From the NCBI GenBank assembly GCA_934702375.1, contig CAKUYE010000012.1, positions 14,471 to 78,470 on the forward strand: DNA of 64,000 nucleotides, read 5' to 3'. Below, piece by piece: positions 16,641 through 25,386 of the stretch. The translations under genes and the position numbers were made by a program. Numbering within the stretch: position 1 is the stretch's first letter; every line of letters starts with the position of its first letter. The notes under the pieces were generated by a model that saw nothing but the letters and a program-made list of their open reading frames with translations, did no database searches and was not told where the DNA came from. The DNA is from an uncultured Bacillota bacterium. Its GTDB lineage: Bacteria; Bacillota; Dehalobacteriia; UBA7702.

Positions 16641-17504
16641 ATGAAATTATCTTTTCGCGATTATCTTAAAAATCGATCTTTTATTCGTCATTGCGGTGCT
16701 ACCGGCACGGAATTGATGAAGCTGGGCGGAGTGACTCCCGGTGCATTGAATAATATGGTCTGTCCGGAAAAAGTATATGCCGTTCAAAAGGAATATGTCG
16801 ATGCCGGCGTTGAAATTTCCCTGACCAATACCTTTGCGATGAACCCTCTTTATGCTGCGGTTCATGCCAAAGAGTATGATTGGCGTGAGATCAATTTAAA
16901 GGGGATTGAGATCGCAAAAAAAGCCTCTCAGGGCAGGGATTATATCTTTGGCAATATGGGACCGGTTGGGGAAATGCTGGCGCCCTTTGGTCCTTTGGCG
17001 CCGGAGGATGCTTATGAAGCTTACCGCAACCATGCCCGGGTTTTTGCCGAAAACGACCTCGACGGTATTTCGGTACAGACTTTTTTCTCTTTGGATGATA
17101 TGGTGCTGGCGGTAAAAGCCATTCGAAGTATTACCGATATGCCTATCATTGCCAGCCTGGTTTTTAATGCCAACGGCGCAACGATGATGGGGGATACTCC
17201 GGAAAAATGCTATGATACTCTGAAACCATTGGGCATAGATGTTTTTGGCCATAACTGCGGAGAGATTGACAGCTATACGCTGGGTGACCTTTTGGCACCT
17301 TTGGCGGCTAGAGAGGAGCTTCCCATTATTGCCTGTCCCAATGCCGGAGTGCCGAAAAGCGTGAACGGCAGAGCCGTTTATGATATGGCACCGGAAGAAT
17401 TTTATAAAGGGATCGCCTATCTGAAATCCAAAGGAATACGAATTCTGGGAGGCTGCTGCGGTGTCAGCGATTCCCATATTCGGGCCATTGCGGATCTTTT
17501 CTGA
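16641..17504 (+). CDS. Homocysteine S-methyltransferase family protein
   Basis: 287 residues, a single TIM-barrel domain. Family members transfer methyl groups to homocysteine; zinc is held by three cysteines, seen here in GHNCGEID (about residue 212) and GGCCGVSDSH (about residue 273). The N-terminus shows the substrate loop RHCGATGTELMKLGG. The cobalamin and folate modules of full MetH are absent, so it is a stand-alone enzyme like MmuM/BhmT or the first module of a split MetH. It starts seven bases after the Memo-like gene and probably shares its transcript, although no functional link is obvious. Confidence 0.85.
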   Translation: MKLSFRDYLKNRSFIRHCGATGTELMKLGGVTPGALNNMVCPEKVYAVQKEYVDAGVEISLTNTFAMNPLYAAVHAKEYDWREINLKGIEIAKKASQGRDYIFGNMGPVGEMLAPFGPLAPEDAYEAYRNHARVFAENDLDGISVQTFFSLDDMVLAVKAIRSITDMPIIASLVFNANGATMMGDTPEKCYDTLKPLGIDVFGHNCGEIDSYTLGDLLAPLAAREELPIIACPNAGVPKSVNGRAVYDMAPEEFYKGIAYLKSKGIRILGGCCGVSDSHIRAIADLF

Positions 17505-17508
17505 GGTT

Positions 17509-17778
17509 TCAGAAAGGACGCTCGATTAAAAAATCGGGAATGTTTTGTCCTGCGCTTTCTACCAGGACAACATCGAACCCGATTTTTTTAATTTCCTGCC
17601 AGGGAATACTGTAAAACTCTCGTTTACGAAAGAAGCTGACCTTTTCACTGCCGGGCAGCACGATGCTTCGCAGTTTACCTTCGGCAGGGTCGATTTCAAA
17701 ATCAGCGATTTGTCCCAGGATACGTCCGTCGGTCATGTTGACAATTTTTTTCATGCCGATCTCGGAAATGCGGATCAT
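17509..17778 (-). CDS. YlmC/YmxH-family PRC-barrel protein
   Basis: 89 residues. The short sequence MIRISEIGMKKIVNMTDGRILG and the pattern DFEIDPAEGKLRSIVLPG followed by YSIPWQEIKKIGFDVVLVE match the YlmC/YmxH family of single PRC-barrel proteins, found in many Bacillota; some are named for sporulation but the function is not established. The start is ATG 17778 on the minus strand, preceded by AAGAAGG with an 8-base spacer. It converges on the methyltransferase gene with four bases between stop codons and no obvious terminator for either. Confidence 0.85.
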   Translation of the reverse strand: MIRISEIGMKKIVNMTDGRILGQIADFEIDPAEGKLRSIVLPGSEKVSFFRKREFYSIPWQEIKKIGFDVVLVESAGQNIPDFLIERPF

Positions 17779-17874
17779 AAAAAACACCTTCTTAAAAAGC
17801 AGTCTTTCGACTTGCTTTTATGGAGCTATGTTTGATTATATCCTGATATCCGAAAAAAAGAACAAGATTTTGAT

Positions 17875-17903
17875 TTGATTTTCTTTGCGGTTCGTAGTAA
17901 TAT
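17875..17903 (+). promoter_or_regulatory. Possible promoter of the CoA transferase gene
   Basis: TTGATT at 17875-17880, 17-base spacer, TAATAT at 17898-17903, 60 bases before the start codon. It is a weaker match than most promoters in this window. Confidence 0.45.
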
Positions 17904-17962
17904 TTATGTAATACGATGAATGAAATAAAAAAAGAGATATCGTAATGTAAGAGGTGAAAGCG

Positions 17963-19456
17963 ATGGAAAGTCGTATTTTAAATGATTCATTGAAGTCAAA
18001 AATATGCAGTGCGGAAGAAGCCGCATTGCTTTTGAAAGATGGTATGACCGTAGCCGTCAGCGGTTTTACACTGTCATCCTATCCAAAAGCGGTGCCGGTA
18101 GCCTTGGCCAAACGGGTAAAACACGGAGAAAAGATTAAGCTGAATCTTTATTCCGGAGCATCTACCGGTGATGAACTGGACGGTATTTGGGCAGACTGCG
18201 GTATTTTGGATCATCGTTTGCCTTATCAGACAAACCGTAAAGTGAGGGCGGCAACAAACCGCGGTGAGCTTTATTTCAGTGATGTTCATTTGGGGTTGTT
18301 CCCTCAGAATTTGATGTACGGTTTTTATAAAAAGCCCGATATTGCCATTGTGGAAGCGGTGGGGATTATGGAGGACGGCGGAATTATTCCTGCCAATTCT
18401 GTGGGGATTATGCCCCAGGCCATTGCTTTGGCCGATAAGGTGATTGTGGAATTGAATGCAGAAAATTCCATGGATTATTTTGGCCTTCATGATGTGGTGA
18501 TGTTGGAAAACCCGCCTCATCGTGATGTGATTCCCATTCGCAATGTTCGCGATCATATCGGGAAACCCTATATTCCCTGTTCCAAAGAAAAAATTGCCGC
18601 TATCGTGTTTACAAATCAGCCCGATGGTCACCGTCAGTCAATTCCCATTACCGATACTTATGCCAGAATGGCAGAGCATCTTCTGGATTTCTTTGATTTT
18701 GAAGTGAAAAAGGGCAGATTGCCCCATAATCTTTTGCCTCTTCAGAGCGGGGTTGGCACCGTATCCAATGCGGTTTTGGAAGGGATGCGGAAATCGGATT
18801 TTGAAAATCTGGAATTTTTTACCGAGGTCATTCAGGAATCGGTATTAAACCTGATCGATGACGGTAAAGTTGCCTATGCTTCCGGTACGGCGGTTTCGCC
18901 GACTCCTGCAGGAATGATCCGCTTTCAGAAAAATGTAAATTATTACAAAGATTACGTTGTTTTGCGTCCTCAGGAAATCAGTAATCATGTGGAACTTGTG
19001 CGCCGCCTTGGTGTGATTGCCATCAACACGCCTTTGGAAATTGATATTTACGGCAATGTTAATTCCACCCACCAGTTTGCCAGCGGTATTATGAACGGTA
19101 TCGGCGGCAGCGGTGATTTCTCTCATAACGGCTATTACAGCATTTTTGCCACACCTTCTACGGCTAAGGATGGTTCCATTTCCTGTGTTGTGCCGATGGT
19201 ATCCCATGTTGACCATAATGAACACGATACCACTGTTTTTGTTACGGAATTTGGCTATGCGGATCTTCGGGGGCTTTCTCCCAGAGAACGGGCGGAATCC
19301 ATCATTGAGCATTGCGCCCATCCCGATTATAAGGATATGCTGAAAGATTATTTCCTTCGGGCCTGTAAGGTATCGAAGCTGCAAACGCCTCATTTGCTTA
19401 TGGAAGCCCTTTCCTGGCATCAGCGTTATCTGGATACCGGCTCAATGAAAAATTGA
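17963..19456 (+). CDS. Acetyl-CoA hydrolase/succinyl-CoA:acetate (propionate) CoA transferase
   Basis: 497 residues, class I CoA transferase fold of the acetyl-CoA hydrolase/transferase family (Cat1/AarC-like). It moves CoA between succinate and acetate or propionate. The catalytic glutamate is expected in EFFTEVIQES (about residue 283), and the acyl-CoA site in GSGDFSHNGYYSIFATPST. ATG 17963 follows AGAGGTG with an ideal spacer; the GTG at 17954 is part of that site. It stands alone with no neighbouring methylmalonyl-CoA genes, so propionate metabolism is plausible but not shown. Substrate specificity cannot be read from sequence. Confidence 0.88.
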   Translation: MESRILNDSLKSKICSAEEAALLLKDGMTVAVSGFTLSSYPKAVPVALAKRVKHGEKIKLNLYSGASTGDELDGIWADCGILDHRLPYQTNRKVRAATNRGELYFSDVHLGLFPQNLMYGFYKKPDIAIVEAVGIMEDGGIIPANSVGIMPQAIALADKVIVELNAENSMDYFGLHDVVMLENPPHRDVIPIRNVRDHIGKPYIPCSKEKIAAIVFTNQPDGHRQSIPITDTYARMAEHLLDFFDFEVKKGRLPHNLLPLQSGVGTVSNAVLEGMRKSDFENLEFFTEVIQESVLNLIDDGKVAYASGTAVSPTPAGMIRFQKNVNYYKDYVVLRPQEISNHVELVRRLGVIAINTPLEIDIYGNVNSTHQFASGIMNGIGGSGDFSHNGYYSIFATPSTAKDGSISCVVPMVSHVDHNEHDTTVFVTEFGYADLRGLSPRERAESIIEHCAHPDYKDMLKDYFLRACKVSKLQTPHLLMEALSWHQRYLDTGSMKN

Positions 19457-19532
19457 TTTTTCTGGAATTTTCGGTAGAATAATGATATACTGAATTGTGT
19501 AAGTTTGAATCATTGAAACGGAGGAATGACCT

Positions 19533-19889
19533 ATGAGTACTTTTGATACTTTTCGCCGAAAAGCCAGTCATGTTGCCGGAAATGTCGTGGATAAAGGATC
19601 TGAAATATTGGCATCCGGTAAAGTGAAATTATCCATTGCCAAAGAAAAACATGCAGTGGAAGAGCTGTACTATAAGATCGGTTCCGAAACCTATCGGCAT
19701 TACAAAGATACCGATGAGATCCCCGCTTTTCTGGTGGCGCTCTTTGATGAAGTGGAAATGCGTCTGAATCGTATGGAAGAGCTGAAAAACAATGTTACAC
19801 AGGAAGAGTGTGAGTCTACTTCCTCTGAAGAAGAAGTGATCATTGATATCACCGAAAATGTAAACGACAACAGCGAAGAAAACGAATAA
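19533..19889 (+). CDS. Small acidic-tailed protein of unknown function
   Basis: 118 residues, not recognised. The first two thirds are amphipathic and mostly helical (GSEILASGKVKLSIAKEKHA; VEELYYKIGSETYRHYKDTD), reminiscent of short cytosolic proteins that may bind membranes or other proteins. The last 30 residues are very acidic (TSSEEEVIIDITENVND). There is no membrane segment and no cysteine-rich site apart from a single Cys. GGAGG precedes ATG 19533, and a strong terminator follows, so it is its own unit. A TATACT at 19486-19491 could be its -10 box, without a good -35. Confidence 0.75.
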   Translation: MSTFDTFRRKASHVAGNVVDKGSEILASGKVKLSIAKEKHAVEELYYKIGSETYRHYKDTDEIPAFLVALFDEVEMRLNRMEELKNNVTQEECESTSSEEEVIIDITENVNDNSEENE

Positions 19890-19890
19890 T

Positions 19891-19936
19891 AAAAACGACC
19901 ACGAGAGGATTTTTTTTCCTTTTCGTGGTCTTTTTT
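19891..19936 (+). terminator. Terminator after the small acidic-tailed gene
   Basis: Arms gaccacga (19897-19904) and tcgtggtc (19923-19930), with extra A/T pairing inside and a run of six T at 19931-19936. Confidence 0.85.
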
Positions 19937-20023
19937 CGCTATTTTTTGAATTGTTGTAAAATGTAATAAAAAATCGATATTTCGGTAGACAATAAATTGT
20001 TTGACTTTGGCAACAAATTTTAC

Positions 20024-20052
20024 TTGCAAGGTTCGTGGTTATCCTGTATAAT
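20024..20052 (+). promoter_or_regulatory. Promoter of the OPT transporter operon
   Basis: TTGCAA at 20024-20029, 17-base spacer, TATAAT at 20047-20052; predicted start near 20059, about 31 bases before the ATG. Confidence 0.8.
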
Positions 20053-20089
20053 TTTAAGAAATTTATATGGAATATGGAGTGAAAATCCA

Positions 20090-21766
20090 ATGTCAGAAAA
20101 AGAAATCAAATATGCGGAATCCTTCCGACAGCAACTGACGCTGCGAGGAGTGATCATTGGTTGTATCGGTGCGATGATCATCACGATGTCTTCGATGTAT
20201 ATTGCACTGAAAGCCAGTTCATTGCCTTGGCCCATTATTTTTGTTGCTCTTGTTTCAATGTTTGCTTTGAAGCTCTGCGGCAACACCAATATTAATGAGA
20301 TTAATGTAACGCATACCATTATGAGTGCCGGTGCCATGGTTGCCGGCGGTATGGCCTTTACCTTGCCCGGCATCTGGATGCTCGGTTTGCCTACCGGCAG
20401 TGGTATGACCATGAAAATCGCCTGTGTCGTGGTGGCACTCAGCGGTGTTGTTCTCGGTTTGATCTTTACTGCTTTGTTGCGCAAGTATTTTGTGGAAACT
20501 CAGGACCTGCCTTATCCTATGGGGCAAGCTGCTGCCGATACCCTGATCATTGGGGACAAAGGCGGAAAGAAAGCCGGTATCCTTTTCGGTTCGATGGCAG
20601 CTTCTGCCGTTTGGGCTGCAATCCGTGATTGGTTTGGAAAGATCCCTGCTCTCGTTACCGGTGGCATCACAATCCCCGGTGGCGTGTTTGGTATCTATAT
20701 GTCGCCGATGATGGTCTCTGTCGGTTATATTCTCGGGCCGATGCTTCTCGGCGTATGGTTCCTTGGTGCTCTTCTCGGTAATTTCGGTATCGTGATGGGC
20801 GGCTCTGCTGCGGGTGTCTGGGATGTTGACACCGCCGTAGGTATTAAAAACAGCCTTGGGATCGGCGTGATGGTCGGTACCGGTGTCGGCATTATTTTAA
20901 AAGGGATTTTACCCAAAGCAAAAACAATTTTCGGTTCCATGTTTTCAAAAAATCAGCGTGGAGATGCCGTGATCGGTTTGCGCTGGGCTCCCTTTGTTAT
21001 GGTAATTTTGGCCTTTGTTTTTACCTTTGTCCTTGATATGGGCATTGTTTCTGCGATTCTTACGATTTTGGGGGTATGGCTTACTACGGCGATGTCTGCC
21101 CAGATCCTCGGTCAGACCGGGATCAATCCCATGGAAATTTTTGGTGTGATCGTGTTGCTGGCCTGCCGCGCCGCTTCCTCCATCGGTCAGCTGGAAGCTT
21201 TCTTTGTTGCTGCCATCGTTGCCGTAGCCTGCGGCCTTTGCGGCGATGTTATGAATGACTTTAAGGTGGGTCACATCGTTCATACCGATCCCAAAGCCCA
21301 GTGGATTGGCGAAGCTATCGGCGGCTTGATCGGTGCGGTAATTTCTGTTGTCGTATTGTTTATTCTTCTGAATGCCTATGGTCCCGAAGCTTTTGGTGAC
21401 CCCAACGTATTCCCTGCTGCTCAGGCCGGTGTTGTTGCCGGTATGGTACAGGGGATTGCCAGTATGCCTGCATTTATCATTGGTTTGGTGATCGGCGGTG
21501 TTCTCTATTGCTTTAATCTCCCGGTCATGACGCTTGGTCTTGGGATATATCTTCCATTCTATCTTTCTTTCACGGCATTCCTTGGCGGCCTTTTGAAGCT
21601 GATTACCGACGGCATCAAAAAGGCTATGGATAAGAAAAAACCTGCCGATGAAGTACGTTCCGAAGGTACCGGTCTTATCATTGCTTCCGGCCTTCTCGGC
21701 GGGGAAGCCATTGCCGGTGTTATCATCGCTCTTATCATGGTTTGTCTTGGTTTGGGGGCGATCTAA
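20090..21766 (+). CDS. OPT-family oligopeptide transporter
   Basis: 558 residues with many predicted transmembrane helices throughout. OPT proteins are proton-coupled importers of small peptides or metal chelates. The N-terminal LRGVIIGCIGAMIITMSSMYIALK, SSLPWPIIF and DLPYPMGQAAADTLI are typical of the prokaryotic peptide branch. ATG 20090 was chosen over the longer open frame, because the upstream 31 codons overlap the promoter. The stop codon is immediately followed by the ATG of a P1-family peptidase, so import and intracellular cleavage of peptides are probably coupled (inference). Confidence 0.9.
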   Translation: MSEKEIKYAESFRQQLTLRGVIIGCIGAMIITMSSMYIALKASSLPWPIIFVALVSMFALKLCGNTNINEINVTHTIMSAGAMVAGGMAFTLPGIWMLGLPTGSGMTMKIACVVVALSGVVLGLIFTALLRKYFVETQDLPYPMGQAAADTLIIGDKGGKKAGILFGSMAASAVWAAIRDWFGKIPALVTGGITIPGGVFGIYMSPMMVSVGYILGPMLLGVWFLGALLGNFGIVMGGSAAGVWDVDTAVGIKNSLGIGVMVGTGVGIILKGILPKAKTIFGSMFSKNQRGDAVIGLRWAPFVMVILAFVFTFVLDMGIVSAILTILGVWLTTAMSAQILGQTGINPMEIFGVIVLLACRAASSIGQLEAFFVAAIVAVACGLCGDVMNDFKVGHIVHTDPKAQWIGEAIGGLIGAVISVVVLFILLNAYGPEAFGDPNVFPAAQAGVVAGMVQGIASMPAFIIGLVIGGVLYCFNLPVMTLGLGIYLPFYLSFTAFLGGLLKLITDGIKKAMDKKKPADEVRSEGTGLIIASGLLGGEAIAGVIIALIMVCLGLGAI

Positions 21767-22723
21767 ATGGCGGAGATCTCCATTCAAAATATCGAAGGCT
21801 TTTTTATCGGCAATGCCCAGGATATTGAAGGTGGTACCGGCTGTACTGCCATCTATTGTCCGGAAGGTGCTTCTGCCGGTGTCGATGTCCGTGGCGGCGG
21901 TCCGGCTACCCGGGAAACGGATTTGCTGAACCCCGTCAATATGGTGGATAAAATCCATTGTGTCATGCTCAGCGGCGGTTCTGCCTTTGGGCTGGCAGCT
22001 GCCGACGGTGCAATGGCTTATCTGGAGGAACACGAAGTCGGTTTTGATGTGGGAGTCGGTCGAGTACCGATCATCCCTTCGGCTTGCCTCTTTGATCTTG
22101 TGGTTGGGGACCCCAAACGCCGTCCCGATCGTGAAATGGGCTATGCCGCCCTGGTGGATGCGGAAAAAAATGCACCTCAATCCGGACTTGTCGGTTCCGG
22201 TACCGGTGCCACCGTTGGGAAAATCTGCGGTGCGGAACGGGCAATGAAATCCGGCCTTGGGATTTATGCGGAGCAGATCGGCGATCTTAAAGTCGGCGCT
22301 GTTGTTGCGGTAAATGCTCTTGGTGATGTGATGGATTGGGAGACCCACCGGCCTCTTGCCGGTTTGTTAAAGGAAGACGGTACCGGAGTTGCCTCTACGT
22401 TGACAGCCTTTAAGCAGATCGTCGATCCGAATTTCAGCGCCTTTCAGGGAAACACAACTTTGGGTTGTGTGATTACCAATGCTGTGCTTACGAAATCCCA
22501 GGCGAAAAAGGTTGCGATGATGACTCACAACGGCTATGCCCGTGCCATATGCCCGGTACACACCTCTGCCGATGGAGATGCCATCTTTACTATGGCAAAG
22601 GGTAAAGTGGAAGCCCACATTGATGTGGTGGGAGCCGTTGCTGCCGAGGTGATGATGAAAGCCATTTGCCGTGCCGTAAAGGTTCCTTCTGCTTACGGTT
22701 TTAAAGGATATTTGGATCTATGA
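21767..22723 (+). CDS. P1-family (DmpA/NylC-type) aminopeptidase
   Basis: 318 residues. P1/S58 peptidases are N-terminal nucleophile hydrolases that self-cleave before a Thr or Ser and then act as aminopeptidases or amidases. The autocleavage site is visible as GNTTLGCVITNAVLTK, and downstream HNGYARAICPVHTSADGDAIF is the conserved second half of the active-site region. Early GGGPATRETDLLNP and LSGGSAFGLAAADG also fit. The gene begins directly on the transporter stop codon and overlaps mutY by four bases. It is a probable cytoplasmic dipeptidase for peptides imported by the OPT protein. Confidence 0.88.
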   Translation: MAEISIQNIEGFFIGNAQDIEGGTGCTAIYCPEGASAGVDVRGGGPATRETDLLNPVNMVDKIHCVMLSGGSAFGLAAADGAMAYLEEHEVGFDVGVGRVPIIPSACLFDLVVGDPKRRPDREMGYAALVDAEKNAPQSGLVGSGTGATVGKICGAERAMKSGLGIYAEQIGDLKVGAVVAVNALGDVMDWETHRPLAGLLKEDGTGVASTLTAFKQIVDPNFSAFQGNTTLGCVITNAVLTKSQAKKVAMMTHNGYARAICPVHTSADGDAIFTMAKGKVEAHIDVVGAVAAEVMMKAICRAVKVPSAYGFKGYLDL

Positions 22724-23736
22724 GTTATGATTTCACGAGGATCGTTGCGCCGCTGCTGTGTTGGTATGATGCAGAGCGGCGCATTTTGCCATGGCGTGAA
22801 GATCCCACGCCGTATCATGTCTGGGTTTCGGAGATTATGCTTCAGCAAACCCGGGTGGAAGCGGTGATTGATTATTATAACCGCTTTTTGAAACGATTCC
22901 CTGATGTCACGACATTGGCGCAGGCGGATGTGGACGAGGTTCTCTCCTATTGGCAGGGGCTGGGCTACTATCGCCGCTGTGAAATGCTCCATCGAGCCGC
23001 CAAAGAGATTGTCTCATCTTATGAAGGAGAAATCCCCGGTGATTTTCATCGGCTTTTGGCGCTCCCCGGAATTGGGCGATATACTGCGGCGGCAGTGATG
23101 TCTATTGGCTTTGGTCAGCCCTACGCCGCTGTAGACGGTAATGTTTTGCGGGTGGTGATGCGCCTGACCGATTGTGATGACTGCATTGACGAGGATTCCA
23201 CGAAAAAGCGGGTGGAAAAGGAATTGACGGCAGTGATGCCCCATGATCGTACTTCCGCTTTTACCCAGGCTCTGATGGATCTGGGTGCAACGATTTGTTT
23301 GCCTAACGGAGAGCCGAAATGCAGTATTTGTCCTCTTATGGAGCTTTGTTTGGGGCGCTTTCGCAGTGATATGCTGCCGGTGCGCAAAACAAAAAAGCCC
23401 CGTTCTCAGGAAGAAAGAACGGTGCTGGTACTATGCTGCGGTGATGAGATTGCTTTGAGAAAACGTCCGGAAAAAGGGTTGCTGGCAAAAATGTGGGAGT
23501 TCCCCAATGAGCTTGGTACTTTTACCGTTGAAGAGGTAAAAAGACGGTATAATGGGGATGTGACGCCTCTTGGCAAGGCAAAACATATCTTCAGCCATAT
23601 CGAATGGCATATGACCGGTTATCGTGTAGAGGTAAAAGAAAAACTTTGTGATCCCTCTCTGGTTTGGATAAAAAAAGAGGAAATGACGGATTATGCCATT
23701 CCCTCGGCTTTTGGATATTTTAAAAAAGTGCTGTGA
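22720..23736 (+). CDS. mutY: A/G-specific adenine glycosylase MutY
   Basis: 338 residues. MutY removes adenine mispaired with 8-oxoguanine. The helix-hairpin-helix region with LPGIGRYTAAAVMSIGFGQ and catalytic Asp in AAVDGNVLRVV is clear, as is the catalytic Glu in LQQTRVEAV. The iron-sulfur ligands are CLPNGEPKCSICPLMELC; the first gap is seven residues rather than the common six. A shortened C-terminal NUDIX-like 8-oxoG recognition domain follows (FSHIEWHMTGYRVEV). ATG overlaps the peptidase stop (ATGA). The 3' end overlaps the convergent DUF554 gene by 17 bases. Confidence 0.95.
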   Translation: MSYDFTRIVAPLLCWYDAERRILPWREDPTPYHVWVSEIMLQQTRVEAVIDYYNRFLKRFPDVTTLAQADVDEVLSYWQGLGYYRRCEMLHRAAKEIVSSYEGEIPGDFHRLLALPGIGRYTAAAVMSIGFGQPYAAVDGNVLRVVMRLTDCDDCIDEDSTKKRVEKELTAVMPHDRTSAFTQALMDLGATICLPNGEPKCSICPLMELCLGRFRSDMLPVRKTKKPRSQEERTVLVLCCGDEIALRKRPEKGLLAKMWEFPNELGTFTVEEVKRRYNGDVTPLGKAKHIFSHIEWHMTGYRVEVKEKLCDPSLVWIKKEEMTDYAIPSAFGYFKKVL

Positions 23737-24427
23737 GCCAATGAACAAAAGGCTGATACGCAATGGGTAGGAATAGTGCCGGCAGCATATTTCCTACCCT
23801 TATTTTTTCTTTGCCCAGACCCAGCATATTCATGGCAATGCCGATCATCAGCACACCGCCGACGGCTGACATTTCCGTGATAATCGCATCGCTGAGGTAG
23901 GGGGAGATCCATATGGCCAGTATCGTGATGAGTCCCTGATAAAGCAGGACTGATACGCCGGAAAACAGAACACCGATGCCGAGTGCCACGGCGAAGGATA
24001 ATGCGGCGATGCTGTCGATCACGGTTTTGGATAAAATGATGGTGGGATCGCCAACGGTGCCGGCTTGAAGAGAGCCTAAGATGGCCATGGGGCCGATGCA
24101 GAAGAGCAGGGAACCGGCAACAAAGCTTTGGGTAAAGGTGCTGTTGGCATCTTTTGCTGCAAAGCGCTTTTTTAGTTTGTCGCCAAAGCTTTCCAGCCGA
24201 TCTTCGATCTTTATCCACTCGCCGCAAAATGTGCCGATGACAATGCAGATGATCATGCCCAAAGTATCTGTTGTATCGATGGCATAGGTTACACCGATGA
24301 TCCCCACGATGATGGCAAGGCCTACCAGAATGGAGGAAGTGTATTTTTCGTTGATCTTATTTTGAAATAACACGCCGATAAGAGAAGCGGCGGCAATACC
24401 GATGGCATTGATCACGGTAGCGAACAT
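23720..24427 (-). CDS. DUF554-family membrane protein (YqgA/YdfK-like)
   Basis: 235 residues with about seven hydrophobic segments. The family is of unknown function. GTFCGEWIKIEDRLESFGDKLKKRF followed by QSFVAGSLLFCIGPMAILGS and AALSFAVALGIGVLFSG are strong signatures. The start is ATG 24427 on the minus strand with AAAGGTG seven bases upstream; the annotated open frame is three codons longer. It has its own promoter and is divergent from rph. It converges on mutY with a 17-base overlap, so the two mRNAs are antisense at their ends. Confidence 0.9.
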   Translation of the reverse strand: MFATVINAIGIAAASLIGVLFQNKINEKYTSSILVGLAIIVGIIGVTYAIDTTDTLGMIICIVIGTFCGEWIKIEDRLESFGDKLKKRFAAKDANSTFTQSFVAGSLLFCIGPMAILGSLQAGTVGDPTIILSKTVIDSIAALSFAVALGIGVLFSGVSVLLYQGLITILAIWISPYLSDAIITEMSAVGGVLMIGIAMNMLGLGKEKIRVGNMLPALFLPIAYQPFVHWLTALF

Positions 24428-24462
24428 TAAAATCACCTTTCAATTATAAAATGATAATGTAA

Positions 24463-24491
24463 ATTATAACAGGAACGAAAAGAGATTACAA
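24463..24491 (-). promoter_or_regulatory. Promoter of the DUF554 gene
   Basis: On the minus strand, TTGTAA (24486-24491), 17-base spacer, TATAAT (24463-24468), with an extended -10 TG. It points away from rph. Confidence 0.7.
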
Positions 24492-24606
24492 TTGCTGCAA
24501 CGGGTAATTATTTGCCGTTGGGATGGGGAGTATTTTGTTGATATTCGTCACGGTATATGACTTTCCTTGTTTTAATGGCGATTCTCTTTTCTTTTCACCC
24601 TGTTTC

Positions 24607-24615
24607 TGTTATAAT
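24607..24615 (+). promoter_or_regulatory. Extended -10 promoter of rph
   Basis: TG at 24607-24608, one base, TATAAT at 24610-24615; no convincing -35 at 17 bases. The start codon lies 32 bases downstream. Confidence 0.55.
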
Positions 24616-24646
24616 GTAGTCGTTGATGTAAGGAGATGATCTTTCA

Positions 24647-25360
24647 ATGAATGAACACAGAAAGGGCCGTCCTTTGGATGAAACACGCCCTATTACCGTG
24701 ATTCCTGATTTTCAGAAATTTGCCGATGCTTCGGTGCTCTGGTGTCAGGGAGATACGAAAGTCCTTGTGGGGTTAAATGTAGAAGATAAAGTCCCGGCAT
24801 TTTTAGAAGGCAGTAATAAAGGCTGGGTCACTGCGGAATATGCGCTACTTCCGGCTTCTACCCAAACAAGAACCGCCCGAGAAGCCGCAAAAGGTAAACA
24901 GAGCGGCCGTACTCAGGAAATTCAAAGATTGATCGGACGCAGCCTGCGGCCGGCCGTAAACTTAAAGGCGATCCCCGGTCAAACCGTAAAAATTGATTGT
25001 GAAGTGCTTCAGGCCGATGGCGGTACGCGTACGGCTTCGATCTGCGCTGCCTGGCTTTGTCTGGCTCTGGCAGTAAAAAAGGGGAAATTACCCAAAGCCG
25101 CATTGGAGGAGGAAATCGCGGCGATCAGTGTCGGTATTGTCGGCGGTGAAGTTTCTTTGGATTTGGAATACGCCGAGGACAGCAAGGCCGATGTAGATAT
25201 GAACGTGGTTATGACCGGCAAAGGTCATTATGTGGAAATTCAGGGCACCGGTGAAAACGGAGATTTCTCCGATGAAGAATTAACGAAATTGTTGACTTAT
25301 GCCAAAAAGGGGATTCAGGCGATTTTTCGTTTGGAACAGGATTTCCTGGCAGAGGTATAA
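24647..25360 (+). CDS. rph: Ribonuclease PH
   Basis: 237 residues. RNase PH is a phosphorolytic 3'-5' exoribonuclease that trims tRNA 3' ends. RKGRPLDETRPITV, GWVTAEYALLPASTQTR, GRTQEIQRLIGRSLR and DCEVLQADGGTRTASI are conserved RNase PH-domain stretches; the last contains the phosphate-binding and catalytic region. AAGGAG precedes ATG 24647 by 11 bases. It forms a two-gene unit with rdgB, a frequent pairing in Bacillota. Length is normal and all motifs are intact. Confidence 0.97.
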   Translation: MNEHRKGRPLDETRPITVIPDFQKFADASVLWCQGDTKVLVGLNVEDKVPAFLEGSNKGWVTAEYALLPASTQTRTAREAAKGKQSGRTQEIQRLIGRSLRPAVNLKAIPGQTVKIDCEVLQADGGTRTASICAAWLCLALAVKKGKLPKAALEEEIAAISVGIVGGEVSLDLEYAEDSKADVDMNVVMTGKGHYVEIQGTGENGDFSDEELTKLLTYAKKGIQAIFRLEQDFLAEV

Positions 25361-25386
25361 ATCGAAAATGTGGAGCATAGTTTGAA

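Noticed and set aside
20945..22348. 467-codon minus-strand frame opposite the OPT/P1 genes
   Set aside because: Spans two real plus-strand genes and has low-complexity, hydrophilic translation with no domain.
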